This document shows positions 1 through 6,498 of a DNA stretch of 6,668 nucleotides, in pieces. The DNA lies in contig CAZFRR010000017.1 in the NCBI GenBank assembly GCA_964521405.1, forward strand, positions 1-6,668. Direction: 5' to 3'. The translations under genes were made by a program, and so were the position numbers. Numbering within the stretch: the stretch's first letter is position 1; each line of letters opens with the position of its first letter. The notes below the pieces were generated by a model that made no database searches, was not told where the DNA came from, and worked only from the letters and a program-made list of their open reading frames with translations. The stretch is from SG8-41 sp964521405 (GTDB lineage Bacteria; Pseudomonadota; Gammaproteobacteria; Burkholderiales; SG8-41).

Positions 1-183
1 AACGGCACCGTTGTGTCCGTTCGAACGCATGGAGATAAACCGGCGTTCCGCATTCATCCCCGCGCGTTGAACGGCACCGTTGTGTCCGTTCGAACGCATG
101 GAGATAAACCGGCGTTCCGCATTCATCCCCGCGCGTTGAACGGCACCGTTGTGTCCGTTCGAACGCGCGGAGTTAAACCGGCG
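1..183. repeat. 69-bp tandem repeat array, open at the left edge
   Basis: Two identical 69-bp units (1-69 and 70-138) are followed by a third that matches for 28 bp (139-166) and then decays, with a last aligned block (taaaccggcg) at 174-183. Each unit contains the palindrome cgttcgaacg. Because 69 is divisible by 3, reading frame 1 stays open through all copies to a TAA at 199-201, giving a 23-residue peptide repeat that begins NGTVVSVRTHGDK. Frame 2 ends in a stop in each full unit. No domain, start signal or ribosome site supports translation, so I treat it as a non-coding array. It could still be the repetitive C-terminus of a gene that starts upstream of the window. Confidence 0.9.
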
Positions 184-246
184 CAACGCGTCCGAGTTTA
201 ACAATAATTATGGATGTATTGCCCGCCGCATTCCCGCTTCGCCTCA

Positions 247-963
247 TCAGGGCGGCGCGGCCCCGACCGATTTTCCGATGCGGCGCGCCTGGGACATCAG
301 CCCGTCCAGGGTGATTGAGTCGTTGACCGGCAAACCCGCATCGCGCAATCCCCGCGCCGTCCAGACGTTGCAGGTGCGCAGCAGGCTGAACGACTCCCGC
401 CCGGGGTAGAACCGGCTGTCGCCGTATAGGCCCGGCCCGAGCGGCGCGACGACCGGCGCGCCGGCGCGATCATAGGCGTCGTTGATGTAGCGGATGAGTC
501 GCTCGTAGCCGGCGGCCGGGAGCGAGAGTTCGACGATCTCGCTTGCCGGGAAACCGCCCTGAAGCGGGCCGCGGATGCCGGCCACGTGCAGCACGCTCGG
601 GTTGGAACCGAGCGCCACGCGCAACGTCCCCCAGAAACCCTGATCGCGTCCCATGTAGTAGTTGCGCTCGCCCCAGCCGACCTCGAGATAATCCGCCAGC
701 GGGAAGTCGCGGCTCTCGGGCCACAGTCCCGGGGGAATGTCGGCGCGCCGGACCGCGATGCCGCTGTGCGCGTCCTGGGCCACCAGCCAGAACGAGACGG
801 CCGGCCCTTCGTGTCTCGGCGCAGGACCCGCGGGTTCGGTGGCGCAGGCGGCGAACGCAAACAGGATCGGCCCCAGCAGGGCCGCTCTCAGCCAGGTTGG
901 CGTGGCTCTCAAGGGTGCGCGGCTCTCTTGCGTTGGATGCGATACGGTAAACTCTTCCTCCAC
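247..963 (-). CDS. DUF2459-like putative outer lipoprotein
   Basis: Up to 238 residues. It resembles the DUF2459 family (the urease-region conserved hypothetical, TIGR02117 type), whose biochemical role is not known. Seen here: a hydrophobic stretch at about 24-39 ending in a lipobox-like FAFAAC with Cys40, an HSG near 66-68 where the family usually has an HTG-like motif, the typical EVGWGERNYY at 94-103, and near the C-terminus SLLRTCNVWTARGLRDAGLP with Cys198. The length suits the family. Lipidation at Cys40 would place it on the periplasmic side of a membrane. The start is uncertain. The GTG at 963 gives an unusually long n-region, while a TTG at 912 (residue 18) would give a more normal signal peptide, MRATPTWLRAALLG. 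Neither has a good ribosome site. It is divergent from the dioxygenase gene and probably unrelated to the catabolic genes. Confidence 0.8.
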   Translation of the reverse strand: MEEEFTVSHPTQESRAPLRATPTWLRAALLGPILFAFAACATEPAGPAPRHEGPAVSFWLVAQDAHSGIAVRRADIPPGLWPESRDFPLADYLEVGWGERNYYMGRDQGFWGTLRVALGSNPSVLHVAGIRGPLQGGFPASEIVELSLPAAGYERLIRYINDAYDRAGAPVVAPLGPGLYGDSRFYPGRESFSLLRTCNVWTARGLRDAGLPVNDSITLDGLMSQARRIGKSVGAAPP

Positions 964-1046
964 CCGTCAGTATGATTCATCATCTGGCACGGGTGTGGGT
1001 GAGAAGAAGAAACGCCGTTCAACCGAGCCGTTAGTCCGGAGGGAAG

Positions 1047-1919
1047 ATGCTCAAAGTGACTGGAAGCGGACAGGCCCTGGGCGCCACGATCGAGGGGCTC
1101 GACCTCGCCCGGCCGCTGACGGATGAGGCTTACGACCTCGTCCTCAACGCGCTCGGCCAGTACAGCGTCATCCGCTTCCCGCGCCAGAAACTCTCCGCGC
1201 GGGAACTCGCCGATTTCAGCGCCCGCTTCGGGAAACTGGAAACCAACGTCGCCAGCACCCACTTCCAGGAACCGGGCGTCCCGGAGGTGATGATCCTTTC
1301 CAACATCGTGGAAGACGGCCGGCCGATCGGGCTGGCGGACGCCGGGCAGGACTGGCATACGGACATGTCGTACAGCCGCACGATTGCGTTCGCGAACGTC
1401 CTCTACGGCATCCGGATCCCGCAGCGGGACGGGAAACCGCTCGGCGCGACCGAGTTCAGCAACATGCACGCCGCCTACGAGGGGCTGCCCGCGGAACTCA
1501 GGCAGCGGCTGGACGGCATGACCGTACTGCACGACTTCAACAAATTCTGGGAAATGATGCGCCGGGAGAAGAACAGCAAGCGCCCGCCGCTGACCGAAGT
1601 GCAGAGAAAAGCGAAGCCGCCTGTGTCGCAGCCGGTGTTCCTGACCCATCCGCTGACCGGGCGCAAGGTGCTCTACGCGAACCCCGGCTACTCAGTGCGT
1701 ATCAACGAGTTGCCTGAAAAGGAAAGCGACGAGGTGCTGCAATTCCTGTTCGCGCACCAGTTGAAGCCGGAATACCGTTACACCTCCCGCTGGGAAGCGG
1801 GCGACGTCCTCATGTGGGAGGACCTCGGCACCATCCACCGCGCGGTCGCCGACTACGGACCCGACCAGCACCGGCTCATCAAGCGCTGCCAGGTGATGGC
1901 GTCGAAATATTTTCAGTAA
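1047..1919 (+). CDS. TauD/TfdA-family Fe(II)/2-oxoglutarate dioxygenase
   Basis: 290 residues, the usual size for the family. These cytoplasmic non-haem iron enzymes couple decarboxylation of 2-oxoglutarate to hydroxylation of a substrate such as taurine, an alkylsulfonate, a phenoxyacetate or another small acid. The iron triad is visible: H104 and D106 in DWHTDMSY, and distal H264 in WEDLGTIHRAVADYG. R276 and R280 (HRLIKRCQV) fit the arginines that hold 2-oxoglutarate and substrate carboxylates. The canonical WDNR before the distal histidine is WEDLGT here, so a classical TauD or TfdA specificity should not be assumed. The ATG is supported by GGAGG at 1038-1042, 4 nt upstream. It is the first plus-strand gene. 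The next gene lies 199 bp away across a foldback repeat, so it may be a separate transcript. The substrate is unknown. Confidence 0.9.
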   Translation: MLKVTGSGQALGATIEGLDLARPLTDEAYDLVLNALGQYSVIRFPRQKLSARELADFSARFGKLETNVASTHFQEPGVPEVMILSNIVEDGRPIGLADAGQDWHTDMSYSRTIAFANVLYGIRIPQRDGKPLGATEFSNMHAAYEGLPAELRQRLDGMTVLHDFNKFWEMMRREKNSKRPPLTEVQRKAKPPVSQPVFLTHPLTGRKVLYANPGYSVRINELPEKESDEVLQFLFAHQLKPEYRYTSRWEAGDVLMWEDLGTIHRAVADYGPDQHRLIKRCQVMASKYFQ

Positions 1920-1937
1920 GGAAGAAAAAGGCTTTTT

Positions 1938-2076
1938 GCCACAGAGATCACAGAGTTCACAGAGGAATATAAACGGGCAAGTGCTTTCCCCGCCTCATCA
2001 TTAAGGCGCGTGGCGCATGCTGAATCCAGTCCGGGAATTTCTCTGTGTTCTCTGTGTTCTCTGTGCCCTCTGTGGC
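1938..2076. repeat. Foldback element built of CACAGAG-type nonamers
   Basis: The left arm holds three 9-bp units (gccacagag, atcacagag, ttcacagag; 1938-1964). The right arm holds four units of the opposite strand (ctctgtgtt twice, ctctgtgcc, ctctgtggc; 2041-2076). The outermost units, 1938-1946 and 2068-2076, are exact reverse complements, so the 139-bp block can fold into a long hairpin with an interior of about 76 bp. In each unit the cacagag core is constant and the first two bases vary. Similar CACAGAG arrays occur between genes in many bacterial genomes and are often mis-called as small ORFs. In RNA the fold could act as a transcription barrier between the dioxygenase gene and the Bug-type gene, but no U-run follows it. 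Confidence 0.88.
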
Positions 2077-2118
2077 TGAATTGCTGTTTGCAGGTTGAAT
2101 AGAAAAAAAGGGAGGGTC

Positions 2119-3339
2119 ATGAGAAAAGCGCTTGGAGCGTCTAACAAAATGAATTCCCCTCCTGCCGAGGGTGAGCCGGGGTTTCGAAAAACGTGCCTGC
2201 GCACGTTTGAGCCGGCGAACGACCGACGCGATGCAGCGCGGCGGGACGGGGGGGTGCCCGCGCAAGCGGGCGGGGTGGTGGGAGCAAGAGGCGCCCACGT
2301 AACCACCCCGTCTGCTTCGCATCCACCCCACCTTGAAAAGGAGGGGAGTAAAGCAGGGCCGGTCATTTTATTAGGCGCTCTTTTCGTGCTGTCGGTTCTC
2401 GCGGCGGCGTGCGCGGTCTCAACTGCGGCCGCCCAGCCGTTTCCCTCGAAGCCGGTCAGGATCGTGGTGGGCTTCGCCGCCGGCGGGCCGACCGATGTCA
2501 TCGCGCGCATCCTCGCGCAGGACATGACTGCGCCGCTCGGGCAGTCCATCATCGTCGAGAACCGGACCGGGGCGAACGCGATCATTGCGACCGATCTCGT
2601 GGCGCGCGCCGCCCCGGATGGCTACACCACGCTGTTTTCCTCGCTGTCGCTGCTCGTGAACACGATCCTCTCGCCGGACAAGATCAAGTACCACCCGTTC
2701 AACGACTTCGCGGCGATCAACCTGTCCGCGGTGCTGCCGCTGCTGGTCGTGACGCGCCCGTCAACGCCGGTCGGCTCGGCGCGCGAGCTGGTGGCGCTCG
2801 CCAAGAGGAGGCCGGGCGAAGTCACTTACGGGTCGGCCGGACACGGCGGCTCGGCGCATCTCGCCGGCGCGATGCTCAAGACGGTCGCGGGCGTGAAAAT
2901 GACGCACATTTCCTACCGCGGCAACGCCCCCGCGCTGGTGGACGTGATGACCGGGCAGGTGACGTTCATGTTCTATCCCATGATCGGCATCGCGGATCAG
3001 GTCGCCGCGAAGAAGCTGAAGGTGCTGGCGGTCGGCACCGTGAAGCGCCACCCCGACTACCCGTCGGTGCCCACCCTGGTGGAGTCGGGTCTTGACGGCT
3101 TCGAGCAAACCGCTCCGTGGGTAGGCTTGATCACCCCGGCCGGCACGCCCGTCGCCATCGTCAACCGCCTGAACGAGGAGATCAACAAGTCGCTCGCCAA
3201 GCCTGAAACGAAGGAACGGTTGAGGACCCTGGGCGCGACCACTGTCGGGGGTTTACCGGCGGATTTCGCCGAGTTCCTGAAAAAGGATTACGATCGCTGG
3301 TCGCGCGTTATCAAGGCAGCGGGGGTCAAGGCCGAGTGA
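2119..3339 (+). CDS. Bug/TctC-type tripartite tricarboxylate transporter solute-binding protein, with an N-terminal repeat insertion
   Basis: 406 residues from the ATG at 2119, about 80 more than the usual 320 or so of this periplasmic family, which binds carboxylates and related solutes for TctAB-type permeases. Family marks: PSKPVRIVVGFAAGGPTDVIAR after the signal peptide, IIVENRTGANAIIATDLVARAAPDGYT, PGEVTYGSAGHGGSAHLAGAML, MTHISYRGNAPALVDVMTGQVTFMF, and DRWSRVIKAAGVKAE at the end. The signal-peptide core lies at about residues 80-98 (VILLGALFVLSVLAAACA), with a plausible AAA cleavage site before Q106. Residues 1-8 (MRKALGAS) look like an n-region, and about residues 13-77 come from a dispersed repeat lying in frame. 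GGAGG at 2111-2115 is close to the ATG (3 nt). An upstream TTG at 2095 and an ATG at 2149 are alternatives. No ATG lies between the repeat and the hydrophobic core, only a GTG at 2386 within it. No TctA or TctB gene is in the window. Confidence 0.88.
   Translation: MRKALGASNKMNSPPAEGEPGFRKTCLRTFEPANDRRDAARRDGGVPAQAGGVVGARGAHVTTPSASHPPHLEKEGSKAGPVILLGALFVLSVLAAACAVSTAAAQPFPSKPVRIVVGFAAGGPTDVIARILAQDMTAPLGQSIIVENRTGANAIIATDLVARAAPDGYTTLFSSLSLLVNTILSPDKIKYHPFNDFAAINLSAVLPLLVVTRPSTPVGSARELVALAKRRPGEVTYGSAGHGGSAHLAGAMLKTVAGVKMTHISYRGNAPALVDVMTGQVTFMFYPMIGIADQVAAKKLKVLAVGTVKRHPDYPSVPTLVESGLDGFEQTAPWVGLITPAGTPVAIVNRLNEEINKSLAKPETKERLRTLGATTVGGLPADFAEFLKKDYDRWSRVIKAAGVKAE
2155..2347 (+). repeat. Dispersed element of about 193 bp with terminal inverted repeats, inside the Bug-type gene
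   Basis: The ends are perfect 9-bp inverted repeats: tcccctcct at 2155-2163 and aggagggga at 2339-2347. Inside are two strong hairpins. One is an 8-bp stem, aaacgtgc/gcacgttt, at 2189-2208 with loop ctgc. The other is a 6-bp stem, gcccgc/gcgggc, at 2256-2271 with loop gcaa. Positions 2210-2283 recur in inverted orientation at 6597-6668. The translated stretch is rich in Pro, Arg, Gly and Ala and looks like no domain. There is no transposase gene and no obvious target duplication. It would be a small non-autonomous mobile or palindromic element, with its exact ends uncertain by some bases. Confidence 0.78.
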
Positions 3340-3442
3340 GATGTCGCGTTCCCGCGGCGCACGCTATCATGTCGCGCGGGACTTCTTTACGCGCCATTCC
3401 GGACCCAATGCACCTGTTTCAGTTCGCCACACGGGGCACTTC

Positions 3443-3820
3443 ATGACGATCCACAAGGAACACAAGGAGTTCTACACGCCCGACCCCGGCAAGGGCTGGC
3501 AAACGCCGGAGGGCTATCCCCGGGGCATCGAGCAGCAGATCCTCGCTGGCGCGCTCGACGAAAAGAAAAAACGCGGCCACCGCACGCGTCACCTGCGTTT
3601 CGCGCCCGGCGTTTACACCACCGAGCCGTTCGTGCACGACTACTGGGAAGAGGTCTATCTCGTGTCCGGCGATCTCATCGTCGGCTGCGACAAGCAGGGC
3701 AGGGGCGGCACGAAGTACGGGCCCAACACGTACGCCTGCCGTCCGCCGGGCACGCTGCACGGGCCGTTCAAGTCGGACACCGGCTGCCTGCTGGTCGAAG
3801 TCCACTACTATGACGACTAG
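3443..3820 (+). CDS. Small single-domain cupin protein
   Basis: 125 residues from the ATG at 3443. A single cupin beta-barrel is likely. Motif 1 is seen at 56-77 (PGVYTTEPFVHDYWEEVYLVSGD) with H65 and E69, and E69 is spaced six residues from G76 as in the cupin consensus. Motif 2 is at about 99-112 (CRPPGTLHGPF) with H106. The first histidine of the usual HxH pair is replaced by Phe63, so the metal site may have three ligands, use another residue, or be altered. Small cupins of this type serve as dioxygenases, isomerases or sensors, and the reaction cannot be chosen here. Upstream, an in-frame ATG at 3341, one base after the preceding stop, would add 34 residues that do not look cupin-like. 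I prefer 3443, although its ribosome site is weak. It lies between two solute-binding-protein genes, which suggests a shared catabolic job. Confidence 0.82.
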   Translation: MTIHKEHKEFYTPDPGKGWQTPEGYPRGIEQQILAGALDEKKKRGHRTRHLRFAPGVYTTEPFVHDYWEEVYLVSGDLIVGCDKQGRGGTKYGPNTYACRPPGTLHGPFKSDTGCLLVEVHYYDD

Positions 3821-3823
3821 TTT

Positions 3824-3893
3824 TCAGCCGCCAGCCGTCAGCCGTCAGCTTGAAGCTAGGCAGTCAGCTGCAAACTGATAACTGACAACTCAT
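3824..3893 (+). repeat. Two adjoining 7-bp tandem repeat tracts
   Basis: The first tract is four heptads, tcagccg, ccagccg, tcagccg, tcagctt (3824-3851). After a short linker comes a second heptad run, aactgat, aactgac, aactcat (3873-3893), ending one base before the GTG of the next gene. The tracts fill almost the whole spacer between the cupin and the binding-protein gene. No promoter or ribosome site is recognisable in it. Similar heptad tracts are common spacer repeats in some bacterial genomes, and their function is unknown. Confidence 0.8.
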
Positions 3894-3894
3894 C

Positions 3895-4818
3895 GTGTTG
3901 CGCGTCGCCGTTCCCGATCTGGTATCGCCCTCGTATTTCCCGGCGATCGCCGCGGTCGAGCTGGGCTATTTCAAGCGCGAAGGCCTGGACGCCACGATCG
4001 AACTCCTGTTTCCCGTCACGCGCACCTACGAGGAATTGCGCGACGGCCGGCTCGATTTCGTGGCCGGGGCCGCGCATGCGCCGCTGTACGCGTTCAGGAA
4101 CTGGAGCGGATGCAGGCTGCTGGCGGCGCTCGCGCAACATATGTACTGGTTCCTGGTGCTGCGCAAAGACCTCGGCGCCCGGCGCGGCGACCTGTCCGCG
4201 GTGAAGGGGTTGCGCATCGGGGCGGCGCCCGGACCCGTGGACGGCCTGAAGCGCATGCTGGTCGAATCCGGCATCGATCCGGAGCACGACGTGAGTATCG
4301 GGCCCGTGCCCGGCACCGCCGGCGCCGGAGTCTCGTTCGGTGTGGCGGCGGCCAAAGCGCTGGAAGCTGGACAGCTCGACGGTTTCTGGGCCAACGGCAT
4401 GGGCGCGGAGGTGGCGGTGCGCAACGGCACCGGCACGCTGGTGCTCGATGCGCGCCGCGGAGATGGACCGGCAGCTGCCCGCGACTACACTTTTCCTGCG
4501 CTGGTGACCACGCAGCAGAAAATCGAGCGGGAGCCCGAAGTCGTAACGGCCGCGGTGCGCGCGCTCGTCGCGGCGCAGCAGGCACTCAAGCAGGATCCGG
4601 CGCGCGCGACCGCCGTCGGCAGGAAACTTTTCCCCGAGGCCGAAGCGGGCCTTATCGCCGAACTCATCCGGCGCGACGCGCCCTATTACGATCCCGCCAT
4701 CTCCGCGCGCTCCGTCGACGCGCTCAACGCCTTCAGCAGGAACATGGGCATACTTTCTGCGGCGGCGGCGTACGACCAGGTGGTTGCAACACAATTCCGG
4801 CATCTCTGGAGCGGGTAG
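3895..4818 (+). CDS. NMT1/THI5-like (SsuA-type) substrate-binding protein lacking a signal peptide
   Basis: 307 residues with the type II binding-protein fold of the NMT1/THI5/SsuA family, which binds small organic ligands such as sulfonates, nitrate-type anions, pyrimidines or aromatic acids for ABC importers. Evidence: LRVAVPDLVSPSYFPAIAAVELGYFKREGLD at the N-terminus, GRLDFVAGAAHAPLYAF (51-67) and VKGLRIGAAPGPVDGLKRML (103-122). A second lobe with LEAGQLDGFWANGMG (156-170) follows, then a helical C-terminus. The protein starts directly at the first beta strand. An in-frame TGA at 3883-3885 rules out an upstream leader, so no signal peptide is encoded. The start is GTG at 3895 or TTG at 3898, with no visible Shine-Dalgarno. 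No CCCFC motif of yeast THI5 is present. No ABC permease or ATPase gene is nearby. It may act in the cytoplasm, or its leader may have been lost. Confidence 0.8.
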   Translation: MLRVAVPDLVSPSYFPAIAAVELGYFKREGLDATIELLFPVTRTYEELRDGRLDFVAGAAHAPLYAFRNWSGCRLLAALAQHMYWFLVLRKDLGARRGDLSAVKGLRIGAAPGPVDGLKRMLVESGIDPEHDVSIGPVPGTAGAGVSFGVAAAKALEAGQLDGFWANGMGAEVAVRNGTGTLVLDARRGDGPAAARDYTFPALVTTQQKIEREPEVVTAAVRALVAAQQALKQDPARATAVGRKLFPEAEAGLIAELIRRDAPYYDPAISARSVDALNAFSRNMGILSAAAAYDQVVATQFRHLWSG

Positions 4819-4853
4819 CTGTCAGCTTGAATCGGTTTGTGTAATCCTTGCTG

Positions 4854-6065
4854 ATGGCCAATGAACGCATACTGATCGCCGGCGGCGGGCCGGTCGGTGT
4901 CGTGACCGCGCTGGCGCTGGCGCGGCGCGGGTTTCCGGTCACAGTGTTCGAAGCCGACGCGCGCATCAATGACGCGCCTCGCGCCGCGACCACCCATCCG
5001 GCGACACTAGAGCTGCTTGCCGGCCTCGGCCTGGTCGAGGAGATCATCCGCCTGGGGCTCACGGCGCGAACGTTTCAGTTCCGGGATCGCCCGACGGGCG
5101 CGTTGATCGCCGAGTTCGACCATGAGGTCCTGCGCCAGGACTCGAGCTTCCCGTTCGTCGTGCAGTGCGAGCAGCACAAGCTGGCGCGGCTCGCGATCGA
5201 CCGCCTCAGCGCATTGCCGGACGCGGAAGTACACTTTTCGGCCCGCGTGACCGAGGTTGATGCAGGCGAAGACCACGTCGATCTGACGGTGGAGATGCCG
5301 GGCGGCAGGAAGAAATTCCACGGCGCTTTCCTCGTCGGCGCGGACGGCGGGCGCAGCACCGTAAGGAAGGCGCTCGGCATCAAGTTCGAAGGCTATACGT
5401 TTCCGGAGCGCTTCGTCGTGCTCACCACGCGATTCGACTTCGAGGCGGAGCGCGGCTACTGCTATCGCAATTATTTCTCGGATCCCGACGAGTGGGCGAA
5501 CCTGTTCAAGGTCGCCGGCGACGACGGCAGGGGCCAGTGGCGGGTGGTGTTTCCCACGCGCCAGGAGGAGAGTGACGAGGAGGCGCTGGGCGATGCCGGT
5601 GTGCAGCGGCGGCTGCAGCGCTTCTTCCCCAAAACAGCACCGTACGAAATCGTCCACCGCAACCTGTACAAGGCGCATCAGCGCGTCGCGGCAACGTTCC
5701 GCAAGGGCCGCGTGCTGCTGGCCGGCGACGCCGCGCACGTCAACAACCCGATCGGCGGGCTCGGCCTGAACTGCGGCATACACGACGGCGTGGAATTGGC
5801 GGAGCGGCTGGCACGGTTCTGCGGCGGGGAGGGCGCCGGGGACGAGCTCGACCTCTACGACCGCCGCCGCCGGCCGCTCAACATCGAGTTCGTCCAGAGC
5901 CAGACGGTCAATAACAAGAAGCGGCTGGAGGAAAAGGACGCGGCCGTGCGCGCCGCCAATTTCGAACAATTGCGTAAGATGGCGGCCGATCCTGCACAGC
6001 ACCGTCAGTTTCTGCTACGCACCTCGCTGATCGAGAGCGTGCGGAAAGCGGCGCTCATTCGATGA
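4854..6065 (+). CDS. FAD-dependent monooxygenase of the aromatic hydroxylase type (PF01494)
   Basis: 403 residues from the ATG at 4854, a normal size for a single-component class A flavoprotein monooxygenase. These enzymes use NAD(P)H and O2 to hydroxylate phenolic or related rings in the cytoplasm. The three FAD/NAD(P)H motifs are intact: the Rossmann GGGPVG at 10-15 followed by an acidic strand end (VFEAD), the DG motif around LVGADGGRSTVRKALG (160-175), and the GD motif VLLAGDAAHVNNPIGGLGLN (288-307). The last includes the PxGGxGLN variant of the usual P.GG.G.N. An upstream TTG at 4848 would add only two residues, and the ATG gives the usual MANERILIAGGG start. There is no clear ribosome site. 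It lies 35 bp after the binding-protein gene on the same strand and may be co-transcribed with it. The substrate is unknown. Confidence 0.93.
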   Translation: MANERILIAGGGPVGVVTALALARRGFPVTVFEADARINDAPRAATTHPATLELLAGLGLVEEIIRLGLTARTFQFRDRPTGALIAEFDHEVLRQDSSFPFVVQCEQHKLARLAIDRLSALPDAEVHFSARVTEVDAGEDHVDLTVEMPGGRKKFHGAFLVGADGGRSTVRKALGIKFEGYTFPERFVVLTTRFDFEAERGYCYRNYFSDPDEWANLFKVAGDDGRGQWRVVFPTRQEESDEEALGDAGVQRRLQRFFPKTAPYEIVHRNLYKAHQRVAATFRKGRVLLAGDAAHVNNPIGGLGLNCGIHDGVELAERLARFCGGEGAGDELDLYDRRRRPLNIEFVQSQTVNNKKRLEEKDAAVRAANFEQLRKMAADPAQHRQFLLRTSLIESVRKAALIR

Positions 6066-6093
6066 GCGCCGCTGGCACTGAGACGCTGGTTGT

Positions 6094-6128
6094 CTGCCTT
6101 CCGCCTTCCGCCTTCTGCCTTCCCCCCT
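6094..6128. repeat. 7-bp tandem repeat, CYGCCTT type
   Basis: Four heptads, ctgcctt, ccgcctt, ccgcctt, ctgcctt (6094-6121), and a degenerate fifth lie in the 74-bp spacer between the convergent monooxygenase gene and the small minus-strand gene. No terminator hairpin with a U-run is visible in this convergent spacer. Confidence 0.85.
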
Positions 6129-6139
6129 CGGGTGCCCCG

Positions 6140-6490
6140 TCAAATCACCTTGTGCAAGGTGTGGTGTCTATTCCGCGTGTAGGGCCGCACGTGCGTCGGC
6201 CAGCGTCCGTGGTCGACCGCCTTCGCGAACGCAGGACTCACCAGCACCTCGGGGCTCTCGAGTTCGTAGATTGCGGCATACCGGGGGGCGCCCTGCGGAT
6301 CGACGGTTTTGGTTTCGCCGCCCATGGTAATGCGCAGCGTGTCGAGCTTGACGCGCGTCGCCGAGATCACGCCCGGCACCTTGGTGATGAGCGGAATGTG
6401 TTCCTGGTCGTACACCTCGTTGAAAATGGCTTCCTGGTCGGGGTCGACGTCCATGGCGGCCGTGAAGATCCATTTGCCAATAATGGGCAT
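6140..6490 (-). CDS. Small protein, probable dimeric alpha-beta-barrel (EthD/Dabb-like)
   Basis: 116 residues with no signal peptide. The order of a short strand (IIGKWIFTAAMDV), a helix (QEAIFNEVYDQEHIPLITKVPGV), and strands (ISATRVKLD, APRYAAIYELESPEVLVS) followed by a helix is what small ferredoxin-like or dimeric alpha-beta-barrel proteins show. The EHIP at 30-33 is typical of EthD/DUF4286-like members, which often accompany oxidative catabolic genes. I cannot name an exact family or reaction. The start is well supported: AAGGAGG on the minus strand at 6505-6499, 8 nt from the ATG. The gene converges on the monooxygenase gene, so it is a separate transcript. A product-handling or monooxygenase-like role with the neighbouring genes is an inference. 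Confidence 0.82.
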   Translation of the reverse strand: MPIIGKWIFTAAMDVDPDQEAIFNEVYDQEHIPLITKVPGVISATRVKLDTLRITMGGETKTVDPQGAPRYAAIYELESPEVLVSPAFAKAVDHGRWPTHVRPYTRNRHHTLHKVI

Positions 6491-6498
6491 GGCGTGCG

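Noticed and set aside
1..183. CRISPR array
   Set aside because: The units are 69-bp direct tandem copies with no variable spacers between shorter repeats.
149..409. Plus-strand frame from the third repeat unit into the lipoprotein gene
   Set aside because: It is made of repeat plus antisense of the DUF2459-like gene, starts with TTG, and has no ribosome site.
909..1649. Minus-strand frame of 246 residues opposite the dioxygenase
   Set aside because: It is antisense to a gene with an intact iron-binding triad, and it also runs into the start of the lipoprotein gene.
1926..1937. aaaaaggctttt stretch after the dioxygenase stop as a terminator
   Set aside because: The two halves pair with essentially no loop, and the stem is nearly all A-T, so it is not a credible hairpin terminator.
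2001..2585. Minus-strand reading frames over the foldback element and the dispersed repeat (also 1957-2331 and 2141-2326)
   Set aside because: Their products are translations of the repeats (ATEGTENTENTE-type and Pro/Arg-rich strings) with no domain and no ribosome site, and they overlap the Bug-type gene.
3856..4803. Long minus-strand frame of 315 residues opposite the NMT1-like gene
   Set aside because: It is an Arg/His/Gly-rich shadow of high-GC codon use. The plus strand encodes a recognisable binding protein.
5007..6002. Minus-strand frame of 331 residues opposite the FAD monooxygenase
   Set aside because: The plus strand has all three FAD motifs intact. The antisense frame has no family features.
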